The position numbers and the translations under genes were made by a program. Positions 6,236-12,943 of a stretch of 21,184 nucleotides of DNA are shown piece after piece (the first letter of the stretch is position 1; the number at the start of each line of letters is the position of its first letter). The notes beneath the pieces were generated by a model. That model was not told where the DNA came from, searched no databases, and saw only the letters and a program-made list of their open reading frames with translations. Source of the DNA: Planctomycetota bacterium (GTDB taxonomy: Bacteria > Planctomycetota > PUPC01 > DSUN01); contig VGYW01000101.1 of assembly GCA_016872875.1 (NCBI GenBank), positions 1 through 21,184 on the forward strand, in the 5' to 3' direction.

Positions 6236-7930
6236 TTGGCTGAGCAGCAGACCATCACGCAGACAGCCGGCCCGGCGCTGCATCGGGCGCGCCCGCCGCT
6301 CGACGGCGTGCCGCCGAGCAAGGCGGAGCGCGAGCGGCTCCTGGGCGCCGCGCGCCGCTACGTGGCCGCCGAACGCCTCGTGCCGCCCCTGCCGCTGGCC
6401 GAGCTGAAGGCCCACGCCGACCGCGTGCTGGCCCTGGCGGGCAGCGACGCCCGCTTCCGCGACTTCGCCACCGTCCTCATCGGCAACGCCGCCTGGAGCG
6501 AGGGCCTGGCGGGCATCCCCTTCGACCGCCGCCTCCTCCTCCTGCCCCAGTGCCTGCGCGACAAGGCGCGCTGCAAGGCCGAGATTGACGAGTTCGGCCT
6601 CCTGTGCCACCACTGCGGCGCCTGCCCTATCCACGAGCTTCAGGCCGAGGCCGAGCGCCTCGGCTACGTCGTCCTCGTCGCCGAGGGCACCACCATCGTC
6701 ACCTCGCTCATCCAGGAGGGCAAGATCGAGGCCGTCGTCGGCGTCGGATGCCTCGCCGGCCTCGAGCGGGTCTTCCCCTACACCGAGGCGGCGGCCGTCC
6801 CTGGCGTCGCCGTGCCGCTCCTCAACGACGGCTGCGCGGAGACGAGCGTGGACCTCGACTGGGTGTGGGACACGATGCAGCTCACGCGGGCGGACCGCAC
6901 TCGGCGGCTTGACCTCGATGCGTTGCGGGCGGAGGTAGAGGGCTGGTTCACCCTCGACGCCCTTGAGGGCACGATGGGGCCTGCCGCCACTTCGACCGAG
7001 CGGCTCGCGCGTGAATGGCTCGCGCGCTCGGGCAAGCGCTGGAGGCCCTTCCTCGCCCTCTGCACCTTTCAGGCCTGCCGACCTGACCCCGATGAGCCGC
7101 TGCCGGCCGACTTCCGCAAGATCGCCGTCGCCGTCGAGTGCTTCCACAAGGCGTCGCTCATCCACGACGACATCGAGGACGACGACCCGCAACGCTACGG
7201 CGAGGACACGCTCCACAAGGCCCACGGCGTGCCCATCGCGCTGAACGCCGGCGACCTGTTGCTGGGCGAGGGCTACCGCCTCATCGCCGAGTGCGCGGCC
7301 CCCGACGCCGCGAAGGCGGCCATGCTCCGCGCCGCCGCCGGCGGCCACCGCAGCCTCTGCCTCGGCCAGGGCGAGGAGCTCGCCTGGGCACGCACCCCCA
7401 GCCCGCTCGCCACCGAGCAGGTGCTCGCCATCTTCCGCCAGAAGACCGCCCCCGCCTTCGAGGTCGCGCTCCAGCTCGGCGCACTCTACGCCGGCGTGAG
7501 CGACGGCGTCTGGCAGGTCCTCCGCCAGTGCAGCGACGCCCTCGGCATCGCCTACCAGATTCGCGACGACATGGACGACCTTTGCGGCGAAGCCGCTGAG
7601 GACGGGAATCCGAAATCCGAAATCCGAAATCCGAAATCGCCGAGCCCCGCCTTCAGCGGGCCGTCCATCCTCCTCGCCATCGCCCACGAGCGCGCGTCGG
7701 GGCCGGCGCGGGACCTCCTCGATGCCCTGTGGCGCATCCCGTCGCAGGTCAGCCGGCGGCTGCCCGAGTTGCGGGCTGTGCTCAGGTCGCTCGGCGTCGA
7801 GGACGCCGCACGCAAGATGCTCGAGTCCTATCGCGACGAGGCGGTCCGCTCCCTCCGCCCCCTCGACAACCCCAGCCTCAAGGGCCTCCTCCGCCGCGTG
7901 ATATGCAAGATTTTCAACGAGCTGTCCTGA
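6236..7930 (+). CDS. DUF116 domain fused to an isoprenyl diphosphate synthase
   Basis: A 564-residue two-domain protein. Residues about 95-215 match DUF116 in style: LLLLPQCLRD, C113, C124HHC127GAC130, VAEGTTIV, VVGVGC172L and LLNDGC200AETSVD; the clustered cysteines suggest an iron-sulfur site. Residues about 250-564 are a trans-isoprenyl diphosphate synthase: SGKRWRP (diphosphate binding), first Asp-rich motif D311DIED315, and second D444DMDD448 in YQIRDDMDD. Small residues (Ala, Ser) at positions 5 and 4 before the first motif usually go with longer products (C20 or more), a weak prediction. The usual Arg-Arg after the first motif is reduced to QRYG. TTG start 6236 has AAGGAG eight bases upstream. 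Residues 458-470 come from a seven-base repeat. The next gene starts one base after the stop. Confidence 0.88.
   Translation: MAEQQTITQTAGPALHRARPPLDGVPPSKAERERLLGAARRYVAAERLVPPLPLAELKAHADRVLALAGSDARFRDFATVLIGNAAWSEGLAGIPFDRRLLLLPQCLRDKARCKAEIDEFGLLCHHCGACPIHELQAEAERLGYVVLVAEGTTIVTSLIQEGKIEAVVGVGCLAGLERVFPYTEAAAVPGVAVPLLNDGCAETSVDLDWVWDTMQLTRADRTRRLDLDALRAEVEGWFTLDALEGTMGPAATSTERLAREWLARSGKRWRPFLALCTFQACRPDPDEPLPADFRKIAVAVECFHKASLIHDDIEDDDPQRYGEDTLHKAHGVPIALNAGDLLLGEGYRLIAECAAPDAAKAAMLRAAAGGHRSLCLGQGEELAWARTPSPLATEQVLAIFRQKTAPAFEVALQLGALYAGVSDGVWQVLRQCSDALGIAYQIRDDMDDLCGEAAEDGNPKSEIRNPKSPSPAFSGPSILLAIAHERASGPARDLLDALWRIPSQVSRRLPELRAVLRSLGVEDAARKMLESYRDEAVRSLRPLDNPSLKGLLRRVICKIFNELS
7607..7639. 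repeat. Seven-base tandem repeat (ATCCGAA) inside the DUF116-synthase gene
   Basis: Four units of ATCCGAA plus a partial one, read in frame as NPKSEIRNPKSP just after the second Asp-rich motif of the synthase, where other family members have a variable loop. Related in sequence and phase behaviour to the repeat at 3591-3628. Confidence 0.87.
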
Positions 7931-7931
7931 T

Positions 7932-8876
7932 ATGACGCTTCGCCAGGAGATGCTCGCGGCGGCCGGGAGGGCACCAAGGCTGCTCGGCGATTCGCGCCGC
8001 GCCGTAGCCGCCTTCCTCCGAGCGCAGCAGAACGCCGACGGCGGCTTCCGAGGCCGCGGCGAGGCGAGCGACCTCTACTACACCGTCTTCGCCATCGAGG
8101 GCCTCATCGCCCTCGGGCAGGGAAAAGACACCAGGAGTCTTTTGCCGTCCACGGCCCTTCGGGTGCTGAGCACAAAAGACTCCTGGTGTCTTTTCCCCAT
8201 CCGCCGCTACCTCGCCTCGTTCGGCGATGGCGCGGGCATCGACTTCGTCCACCTCGCCTGCCTTGCCCGCTGCTGGGCCGACGCCGGTGGCCTGCCGCCT
8301 GAGACCGGCGCGGCGTTGGCGGGGCGGATCGAGGGCTATCGCTCCGCCGACGGCGGCTACAGCCCCAACCCCGGCGCCGAGCACGGCACGGCCTACGGCT
8401 GCTTCCTCGCCCTCGGAGCGCTCGAAGACCTGGGGATGCAGGAGATTGACCTCGGGGCGATTCGCCGCTGCCTCTTCGCCCTTCAGCGCGACGACGGCGG
8501 CTATGCCAACGAGCGCGCCCTGAAGGCCAGCACGACGCCGGCCACCGCCGCCGCCGTGAGCGTGGCCAAGCACCTGACCGGGACGGCGGACAAGGCGGCA
8601 GTGGGCTTCCTCCTCGCCCGCGCCGCGGCGGAGGGCGGCTTCTTCGCGACCGCCTCCGCGCCCTTCCCAGACCTCCTCTCCACCGCCACCGCCCTCCACG
8701 CCCTCGCCGGCCTCACGCGGCACTCGCGGGACTTCGCCCAGGCCTGCGTCCAGTTCGTCGAGGGCCTCCGCGCCGATGGCGGCGGCTACCGCGGCGCGTG
8801 GCTCGACGAGGAGCCCGACGCCGAGTACACCTTCTACGCCCTCCTCGCCCTCGGACACCTCAGTCCACTCCTCTGA
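7932..8876 (+). CDS. Alpha-alpha toroid protein of the prenyltransferase/squalene-cyclase repeat family
   Basis: A 314-residue protein built from toroid repeats with the family's GGF/GGY turns: QQNADGGF, YRSADGGY, LQRDDGGYA, and LRADGGGY near the C-terminus. No DxDD acid motif of class II terpene cyclases is present. The zinc sites of protein prenyltransferase beta subunits also appear lost: the D-x-C site corresponds to P246-F-region residues PDLLS, and the usual His is Tyr in DAEYTFY (296-302). It is therefore neither a standard cyclase nor a standard protein prenyltransferase; binding or converting a product of the upstream synthase is an inference. Residues 64-89 are encoded by a pair of inverted A4GAC repeats. 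ATG 7932 follows the preceding stop by one base, implying translational coupling. Confidence 0.82.
   Translation: MTLRQEMLAAAGRAPRLLGDSRRAVAAFLRAQQNADGGFRGRGEASDLYYTVFAIEGLIALGQGKDTRSLLPSTALRVLSTKDSWCLFPIRRYLASFGDGAGIDFVHLACLARCWADAGGLPPETGAALAGRIEGYRSADGGYSPNPGAEHGTAYGCFLALGALEDLGMQEIDLGAIRRCLFALQRDDGGYANERALKASTTPATAAAVSVAKHLTGTADKAAVGFLLARAAAEGGFFATASAPFPDLLSTATALHALAGLTRHSRDFAQACVQFVEGLRADGGGYRGAWLDEEPDAEYTFYALLALGHLSPLL
8123..8194. repeat. REPIN-like pair of A4GAC repeats inside the toroid gene
   Basis: One 21-bp element at 8123-8143 (AAAAGACACC ... GGAGTCTTTT) and its exact reverse complement at 8174-8194 (AAAAGACTCC ... GGTGTCTTTT), 30 bases apart. Two short palindromes in inverted orientation are the layout of REPIN elements. 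The block is read through in frame between toroid helices. Confidence 0.92.
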
Positions 8877-8884
8877 AAGCCACC

Positions 8885-8999
8885 GAGGCTGTGAAGAGAC
8901 GACACGGACCCACACGGCCGGACACGGACACACGCCTGTCGCCGAGGAATCTGCCCGTCCGTGCTTGTCCGTGGGGGTCCGTGTGATTTCTTCACAAGC
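8885..8999. repeat. Inverted repeat with CACGGAC units after the toroid gene (possible terminator)
   Basis: The left arm holds CTGTGAAGA and ACACGGACCCACACGG; the right arm holds TCCGTGGGGGTCCGTGTG and CTTCACAAG. The arms pair over most of their length around a loop near 8940. It begins nine bases after the toroid stop, so it could end transcription of the plus-strand operon, although no T-tract follows. It looks like a dispersed repeat rather than a dedicated terminator. Confidence 0.7.
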
Positions 9000-9041
9000 T
9001 CAAGGCGTTGCAGCATCATGGCGCCTGCCTCCACAGGTGAA

Positions 9042-9155
9042 CTCAGTGTCGCTCAGTGTCGCCCAGTGTTGCTCAGAGTCGCTCACTCGCCGTTTGGCGA
9101 TTCTCGCCATTCCGGCTCAGTGTTGTCCAGAGTCGCGCAGAGTCGCTCACCATTG
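9042..9155. repeat. Ten-base-period array (CTCAGTGTCG type)
   Basis: About four tandem units of the CTCAGTGTCG type (9042-9089) and a second set of similar units (9115-9155) flank a short hairpin, TGGCGA-TTC-TCGCCA (9095-9109). The units vary at two positions (GTGT/GAGT and C/T). The period of ten bases is close to one helical turn. No function can be assigned. Confidence 0.8.
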
Positions 9156-9243
9156 CGCGCGCGCCGCTCTCGGAGGGGGGGCGGGGGCTCTCCCTCGCCC
9201 CCGATTCTCTTCCCCCACCTTATGACGCCAGCGCCATGCCGTG

Positions 9244-9318
9244 CCAGGCAGTACAGGCCACAAACGTCCGCAATGACGGCACTTATGCCTTTTCGACGTA
9301 CTGTCTGGTACTGCCTGG
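9244..9318. repeat. Inverted repeat with 11-bp perfect arms
   Basis: CCAGGCAGTAC (9244-9254) and GTACTGCCTGG (9308-9318) are exact reverse complements separated by 53 bases. The right arm is preceded by a near-direct copy, GTACTGTCTGG. The region between encodes nothing recognisable. It could be a small non-autonomous element or a structured RNA. Confidence 0.75.
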
Positions 9319-9413
9319 ACCCCGTTTGGTGCTGATCTGGGCCGAAGAAGATGGCGTGGACAGAGAAAGAAAGCGGGTATCTTTTTCGCAAGCGGCTATC
9401 TCTTTCGCAGGCC

Positions 9414-9526
9414 TCATGGCTTGGGCGGCGGGGCGTCGAGCTTCCAGCGCTCGCGCTCGATGAGGGGGGTCTGGAAGGCGGCCTGGATGCGGCCGGCCTT
9501 CTCCAGGTGGTCGAGGCAGGCGGGCC
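9414..9526 (-). pseudogene. Duplicated 3' end of the QueG-like gene, distal copy
   Basis: The minus strand reads CLDHLEKAGRIQAAF and IERERWKLDAPPPKP before a stop at 9414. This is the same C-terminal segment as in the gene at 9930-10823, with a longer tail that may be the ancestral ending. It is joined upstream to the 22-bp repeat, so no start or upstream domain exists. It is not expected to be expressed on its own. Confidence 0.75.
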
Positions 9527-9921
9527 AAAAAGACAGCGGGTATCTTTTCTGCGCGCCCCCAACGTCTACAGCCGTAAACCTGTTATAGATTGGTGTTTGC
9601 GTCTTCGTAGGCTGGACTGGATAGAAAAAGACAGCGGGTATCTTTTTCGCGGGCTCAATCGAGCTTCCAGCGTTCGCGCTCGATGAGGGGGGTCTTGAAG
9701 GCGGCCTGGATGCGGCCCGTCTTCTCCAGGTGGTCGAGGCAGGCGCGGGCCAAAAAGACAGCGGGTATCTTTTCTGCGAAGGTGGTCGAGGCAGGCGGGC
9801 CAAAAAGACAGCGGGTATCTTTTCTGCGCGCCCCCAACGTCTACAGCCGTAAACCTGTTATAGATTGGTGTTTGCGTCTTCGTAGGCTGGACTGGATAGA
9901 AAAAGACAGCGGGTATCTTTT
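9527..9921. repeat. Tandem 275-bp duplication carrying five 22-bp repeats
   Basis: A 22-bp repeat of form AAAAAGACAGCGGG followed by TATCTTTT occurs at about 9527, 9625, 9752, 9802 and 9900. The copies at 9527 and 9802, and those at 9625 and 9900, are each 275 bp apart. The stretch between (including CAACGTCTACAGCCGTAAAC) is duplicated almost exactly. Its A4GA...TCTTTT ends resemble the A4GAC palindromes elsewhere in the window. Degenerate versions lie at about 9366-9408. Confidence 0.9.
9655..9751 (-). pseudogene. Duplicated 3' end of the QueG-like gene, middle copy
   Basis: The minus strand reads CLDHLEKTGRIQAAF and IERERWKLD then stop at 9655, nearly identical to the end of the intact gene. 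The 22-bp repeat lies on both sides. Confidence 0.77.
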
Positions 9922-9929
9922 TCGCGGGC

Positions 9930-10823
9930 TCAATCGAGCTTCCAGCGCTCGCGCTTGATGAGGGGGGCCTGGAAGGCGGCCTGGATGCGGCCCGTCTTCT
10001 CCAGGTGGTCGAGGCAGGCGCGGAGGCAGCCGCGGCCGACGCAGATGGCGAGGTGCCGGAAGCGGTCGGTGAGGAAGCGGCTGTAGCTGGGCCGCTCGCC
10101 CTCCTTCTCGGAGCCGGTCCAGAAGGGGGAGAAGCGCGGGTCGTCGCCGCAATGGACTCGCCCGCAGGCATTGGGGTCGAAGGGGGCGTGGGCGAACTCG
10201 CGGCCCTCGATGGTGAACTTCACCTCGCGCTTCCCCCCGATGGCGCAGGCTTCGCAGGCCTTGACGCAACTCAGGCAGCCGTCGCACACCTTGCCCTGGA
10301 AGAGGGGCGTCGGCTCGAGCTCCGCGTCGGTAAGGACCGCGAAGACACGCTGCCTGGGGCCGAACTGTGGGGTGAGGAGGAGCTTGGAGTGGCCGAGCTC
10401 GCCGAGGCCCGCCGCGACCGCGGCCACGCGGAGCGAGAGCATGCCGTCGGGGCCGGCCGGCTGGTCGGCGCGGATGCGGCGGCCAGTGTGCGGGTGGAAG
10501 GGGTTGTGGACGGGGACGCTTGTGAAGCCGCGCTCCTCGAGGGCGAGCACGATGCGGCGGAGGATGGTGGTGGAGAGCACCTCGTTCAGATACCAGTAGG
10601 AGTCGCAGTTGTAGGCTTGCCAGTAGGTGCCTTCCTCGACGGCCTTGAGCGCGCCGCGCAGTTGGCGGGTGGCGATGGCGATGAGGGTGCGGGTCTGGGG
10701 GAAAATGGTGCGGGGATGGAGCTCGGGCGGGGCGGCATCGAAGCGCGAGACGGGCGCGAAGCCCACGAGGTCGGCCCCTGCTTCCCGCGCCATGCAGCGC
10801 ACTTGTTCGGCGAGATCAGCCAT
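9930..10823 (-). CDS. QueG/reductive-dehalogenase-like 4Fe-4S protein
   Basis: A 297-residue iron-sulfur protein. The N-terminus (AREAGADLVGFAPVSRF) and the central YWYLNE region resemble the QueG (epoxyqueuosine reductase) and reductive-dehalogenase superfamily. Iron-sulfur ligands include CDGCLSCVKAC (CxxCxxCxxxC), a C..C pair in DPNACGRVHC and CVGRGCLRAC near the C-terminus. Orthologous QueG function is not established: the second cluster is not the usual QueG pattern and the protein lacks the C-terminal HEAT-like part. ATG 10823 is chosen from the conserved N-terminus; the Shine-Dalgarno is poor. It follows the NIPSNAP gene on the same strand across a palindromic array. The stop at 9930 directly precedes a repeat, and the last about 28 codons are duplicated twice downstream. 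Confidence 0.83.
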   Translation of the reverse strand: MADLAEQVRCMAREAGADLVGFAPVSRFDAAPPELHPRTIFPQTRTLIAIATRQLRGALKAVEEGTYWQAYNCDSYWYLNEVLSTTILRRIVLALEERGFTSVPVHNPFHPHTGRRIRADQPAGPDGMLSLRVAAVAAGLGELGHSKLLLTPQFGPRQRVFAVLTDAELEPTPLFQGKVCDGCLSCVKACEACAIGGKREVKFTIEGREFAHAPFDPNACGRVHCGDDPRFSPFWTGSEKEGERPSYSRFLTDRFRHLAICVGRGCLRACLDHLEKTGRIQAAFQAPLIKRERWKLD

Positions 10824-10833
10824 GGCTTCGTGC

Positions 10834-10883
10834 GCTCGATCGAATCGATCGATTCGATCGAATCGATCGATTCGGTCGAATCC
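10834..10883. repeat. GAATCGATC palindromic array between NIPSNAP and QueG-like genes
   Basis: Alternating CGATCGAATCGATCGATTCG units fill almost the whole junction. The array is self-complementary at many offsets. It belongs to the same family as the arrays at 15719 and 16531 and, like them, sits between two minus-strand genes. Confidence 0.9.
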
Positions 10884-10884
10884 A

Positions 10885-11667
10885 TCAAACCTGCGAATAG
10901 GCCGTCGGCTTGAGGACCAGGTTGGTGATGTTCGACACGGTGTTCTTGTATTGCGGGTCGCTGCTCATCTTCTTCCAGTCGGGATGGGCGAGGAACTTTG
11001 CCCAGGCCTCCTTCTGGGCGGCCTCGTCGTCGAAGCCGAGCATGTAGGTGAGGTTGGGCATCTTTGGGCCGGCGAGGGTCTCGCCGAAGAAGACGATCTG
11101 GAGTCCGACCTTGCGGAAGAGGGCGATCTCGCCGCCCTCGTTGAACATGGCGACCTTTCGGCGCGCCCGCTCGTCGCAGTGGCTCTCGTAGATGCGGAGC
11201 TGGAAGACCCGCGTGTCCTTCTTCGTGGGCGTCTCGGCCTTCGGCGCGGCGTCGAAGGCGAGCATGAGCGTGGTCTCGACCCGCTTGTAGACCGGCTCGT
11301 TCTTCGGGGTATCGAGGGCTGCGGCGCCGGCCTTCTGGTAGTCGGCGTCGGCCTGGAGCTTCCGGGCGGCGGTGGCGAACGACTCGATGCTCTTGTGGGG
11401 CAGGAGGACGTAGAGGTCGGCCACCTTGGGATCGGCGGAGGCGAAGACGCCGACGGGCTGGATGCCGAGGCGGTTCCAGGCGGGGAGGGCGGCCTCGGCG
11501 AGGAACTTGTCGAGCTTCTCGCGCATCGGCCCGGCGTCGGCCTTGTAGAGGCGCAGTTCGAGGAACTCCTTGGCTGCTGGGGCAGGGGCCTCGGCGGCCG
11601 CAGCCGCGCCGCCGGCCGCCGCAGCGCCCGCCGCACACGTCGTCCCCAGGAAATCGCGTCGCTTCAT
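10885..11667 (-). CDS. NIPSNAP family protein with Tat-type leader
   Basis: A 260-residue protein. The N-terminus MKRRDFLG is a twin-arginine-type leader followed by an Ala/Gly-rich segment, suggesting export of a folded protein. Two NIPSNAP-like ferredoxin-fold units follow: FLELRLYKADAGPMREKL with GIQPVGVFA, and VFQLRIYESHCDERARRKVAMF with LTYMLGFDD and WAKFLAHPDWKKM. This double-domain form is common in Planctomycetota; the biochemical role is unknown. ATG 11667 is set by the leader and by GGAGAG upstream; a longer frame upstream has no leader and crosses the promoter. It probably heads a two-gene unit with the QueG-like gene. A promoter is visible at 11720-11747. Confidence 0.87.
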   Translation of the reverse strand: MKRRDFLGTTCAAGAAAAGGAAAAAEAPAPAAKEFLELRLYKADAGPMREKLDKFLAEAALPAWNRLGIQPVGVFASADPKVADLYVLLPHKSIESFATAARKLQADADYQKAGAAALDTPKNEPVYKRVETTLMLAFDAAPKAETPTKKDTRVFQLRIYESHCDERARRKVAMFNEGGEIALFRKVGLQIVFFGETLAGPKMPNLTYMLGFDDEAAQKEAWAKFLAHPDWKKMSSDPQYKNTVSNITNLVLKPTAYSQV

Positions 11668-11719
11668 CCGTCGCTCTCCTTTCGCCAGTGTCAGCGGTTC
11701 TCCACACAAGATGGCAAGC

Positions 11720-11747
11720 AGTATAGCCGTCTCGGCGGGATTTTCAA
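11720..11747 (-). promoter_or_regulatory. Sigma70-like promoter for the NIPSNAP gene
   Basis: On the minus strand TTGAAA (11747-11742), a 16-base spacer, and TATACT (11725-11720). It lies about 50 bases before the start codon, a spacing similar to the promoters at 1857 and 19286. Confidence 0.55.
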
Positions 11748-11764
11748 GGGGGGAAGGGCTGTGA

Positions 11765-11809
11765 CGAGAACGCCCTCCCGCGGCTTGGCTCCTGCGGGAG
11801 GGCGTCTCG
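11765..11809 (-). terminator. Strong GC hairpin after the coiled-coil gene
   Basis: CGAGA-A-CGCCCTCCCGC (11765-11781) pairs with GCGGGAGGGCGTCTCG (11794-11809), with one bulged A and a 12-base loop. It lies 37 bases beyond the stop of the coiled-coil gene and before the next promoter, which fits transcription termination. There is no clear T-tract, so it may be an RNA-stabilising hairpin instead. Confidence 0.5.
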
Positions 11810-11845
11810 GGTTGCGTGCTGCCGCGCGGCAACGGGCCGTGCGGG

Positions 11846-12877
11846 CTACTTCTTGCTCGCCGCGCGGATTTTCTTGTCGGCCTCGTCAATCTTGGTGCGG
11901 AGTTCGTCGCGCTCCTTGGCTAGAGCGGCGGCCTCCTGGTTGGCGGCGAGGAGCTCCTTGACCTTCGCGGACGTGGCCGCGTGGGCCTCGGTGACCGTCT
12001 TGCGGGCGGCCTTGAGGGCGTCGCTGTTCTGGGCCTCGTAGGCCGCCTTGGTGGCCGCGGCGACCTTCTCCTGGGCAGCCTTGAGGTCGGCGTCGCCGCC
12101 GGTCTCCACCTTGCGTCGGGCGGCGGAGAGGTTCTTTGTGGCCTCGGCCTCGGCGGCCTTGAGGTCGGCGCGGCCCTTCCTTGCGGCCTCGATGCGTTCG
12201 ATGGCCTTCTTGGCCTCGGGGAGGGCCTCCCGCTTGGCCTTGCGGGCGTCGTCGTAGGCCTTGCGTGCCTTGTCGCGGGCCTCCTTGTCGGCGGCCTGGA
12301 AGGTCGCGTCGCGCAGCTTCGCAAGGTCGGCGTCCTTGTCGAGCTGGACGTTGATGGGCGACGAGGGGTGTTCGAGTTCGAGGCGTGCGAGGGCCTCCTG
12401 GAAGGCGAGCTCGGCCGCCTTGTCGCCCATGCCGGCGAGCTCGGCCAGGATGGCCTTGACCTCTGGGTTGGCCGCGGCCTTCTCCTGGAGGAGCTTGGTG
12501 AAGGCGGCCATTGCCTCGGCCTGGGCCTTGAGCGCGGCGGCGTAGGCCGGGTCGCCCTTGCGCTTCTCGTCGTAGGCCTTGTCGGCTGCGGCCTCGGCCT
12601 CGCGGAGCTTCGCGGCCTCGGGCGAGGCCGCGGCCTTCGCGCGAATGTCGTCGAGCTTGGCCTGGAGCGCCTTGCTCTTCTCCCTGAGCTCTTGTGCCTG
12701 CTTCTTCAGGGCGTCGAGGTCGGGCGCCGGGGCGGGCTCCGCCGCCTTCTCGGGCGCCTTCTCCGCGGCCTTGGCGGGGGGCGCTTCCTCCTTGGCGGGC
12801 GCCGCTTCGCCCGCCCACACCACCCCTGCCACGCACAACATCATCACCAGAAGAATCCCCGCCATGACCCCACGCAT
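11846..12877 (-). CDS. Secreted Ala/Lys/Glu-rich coiled-coil protein
   Basis: A 343-residue protein with a signal peptide (MRGVMAGILLVMMLCVAGVVWA, cleavage likely before GEAAP). A Pro/Ala/Lys linker follows (about residues 23-50), then nearly continuous alpha-helical, charged, alanine-rich sequence with heptad-like spacing, for example LKKQAQELREKSKALQAKL and ELLAANQEAAALAKERDEL. Cysteines are nearly absent in the mature part. Such proteins may be periplasmic spacers or peptidoglycan-associated; no family was recognised. ATG 12877 is set by AAAGGAG about eight bases upstream and the signal peptide; an upstream in-frame ATG at 13009 runs through the promoter. It has its own promoter (12944-12972) and a downstream hairpin (11765-11809), so it may be monocistronic. 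Confidence 0.8.
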   Translation of the reverse strand: MRGVMAGILLVMMLCVAGVVWAGEAAPAKEEAPPAKAAEKAPEKAAEPAPAPDLDALKKQAQELREKSKALQAKLDDIRAKAAASPEAAKLREAEAAADKAYDEKRKGDPAYAAALKAQAEAMAAFTKLLQEKAAANPEVKAILAELAGMGDKAAELAFQEALARLELEHPSSPINVQLDKDADLAKLRDATFQAADKEARDKARKAYDDARKAKREALPEAKKAIERIEAARKGRADLKAAEAEATKNLSAARRKVETGGDADLKAAQEKVAAATKAAYEAQNSDALKAARKTVTEAHAATSAKVKELLAANQEAAALAKERDELRTKIDEADKKIRAASKK

Positions 12878-12943
12878 GCGTGTTTCTCCTTTCGCAGCAA
12901 CGGGGCTCCCCCAACAGGCGCTCCGGGCGCCGACGGACCTCAT

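Larger units (their letters stand above)
8877..9929. other. Convergent intergenic region without an intact gene
   Basis: A 1053-bp gap between the ends of the plus-strand operon and the minus-strand QueG-like gene. It contains the inverted repeat at 8885-8999, a 10-bp-period array (9042-9155), an inverted repeat at 9244-9318, degenerate members of the 22-bp repeat (about 9366-9408), and two extra copies of the QueG-like 3' end. Open frames here are short, overlap on both strands and read repeat sequence. No RNA gene was recognised. Confidence 0.75.

Noticed and set aside
5906..7687. Long minus-strand open frame opposite the DUF116-synthase
   Set aside because: The plus strand carries clear catalytic motifs and a ribosome-binding site; the minus frame reads repeats and low-complexity sequence.
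9414..10030. Shufflon (invertible C-terminal segments)
   Set aside because: All three tail copies are in the same orientation and no recombinase gene is visible; tandem duplication is simpler.
9083..10171. Minus-strand open frames in the convergent gap
   Set aside because: They are chains of the 22-bp repeat and duplicated QueG-like tails in shifted frames.
9930..10823. Naming the gene queG
   Set aside because: Superfamily resemblance is clear, but cluster layout and length differ from authentic QueG, so no symbol is given.
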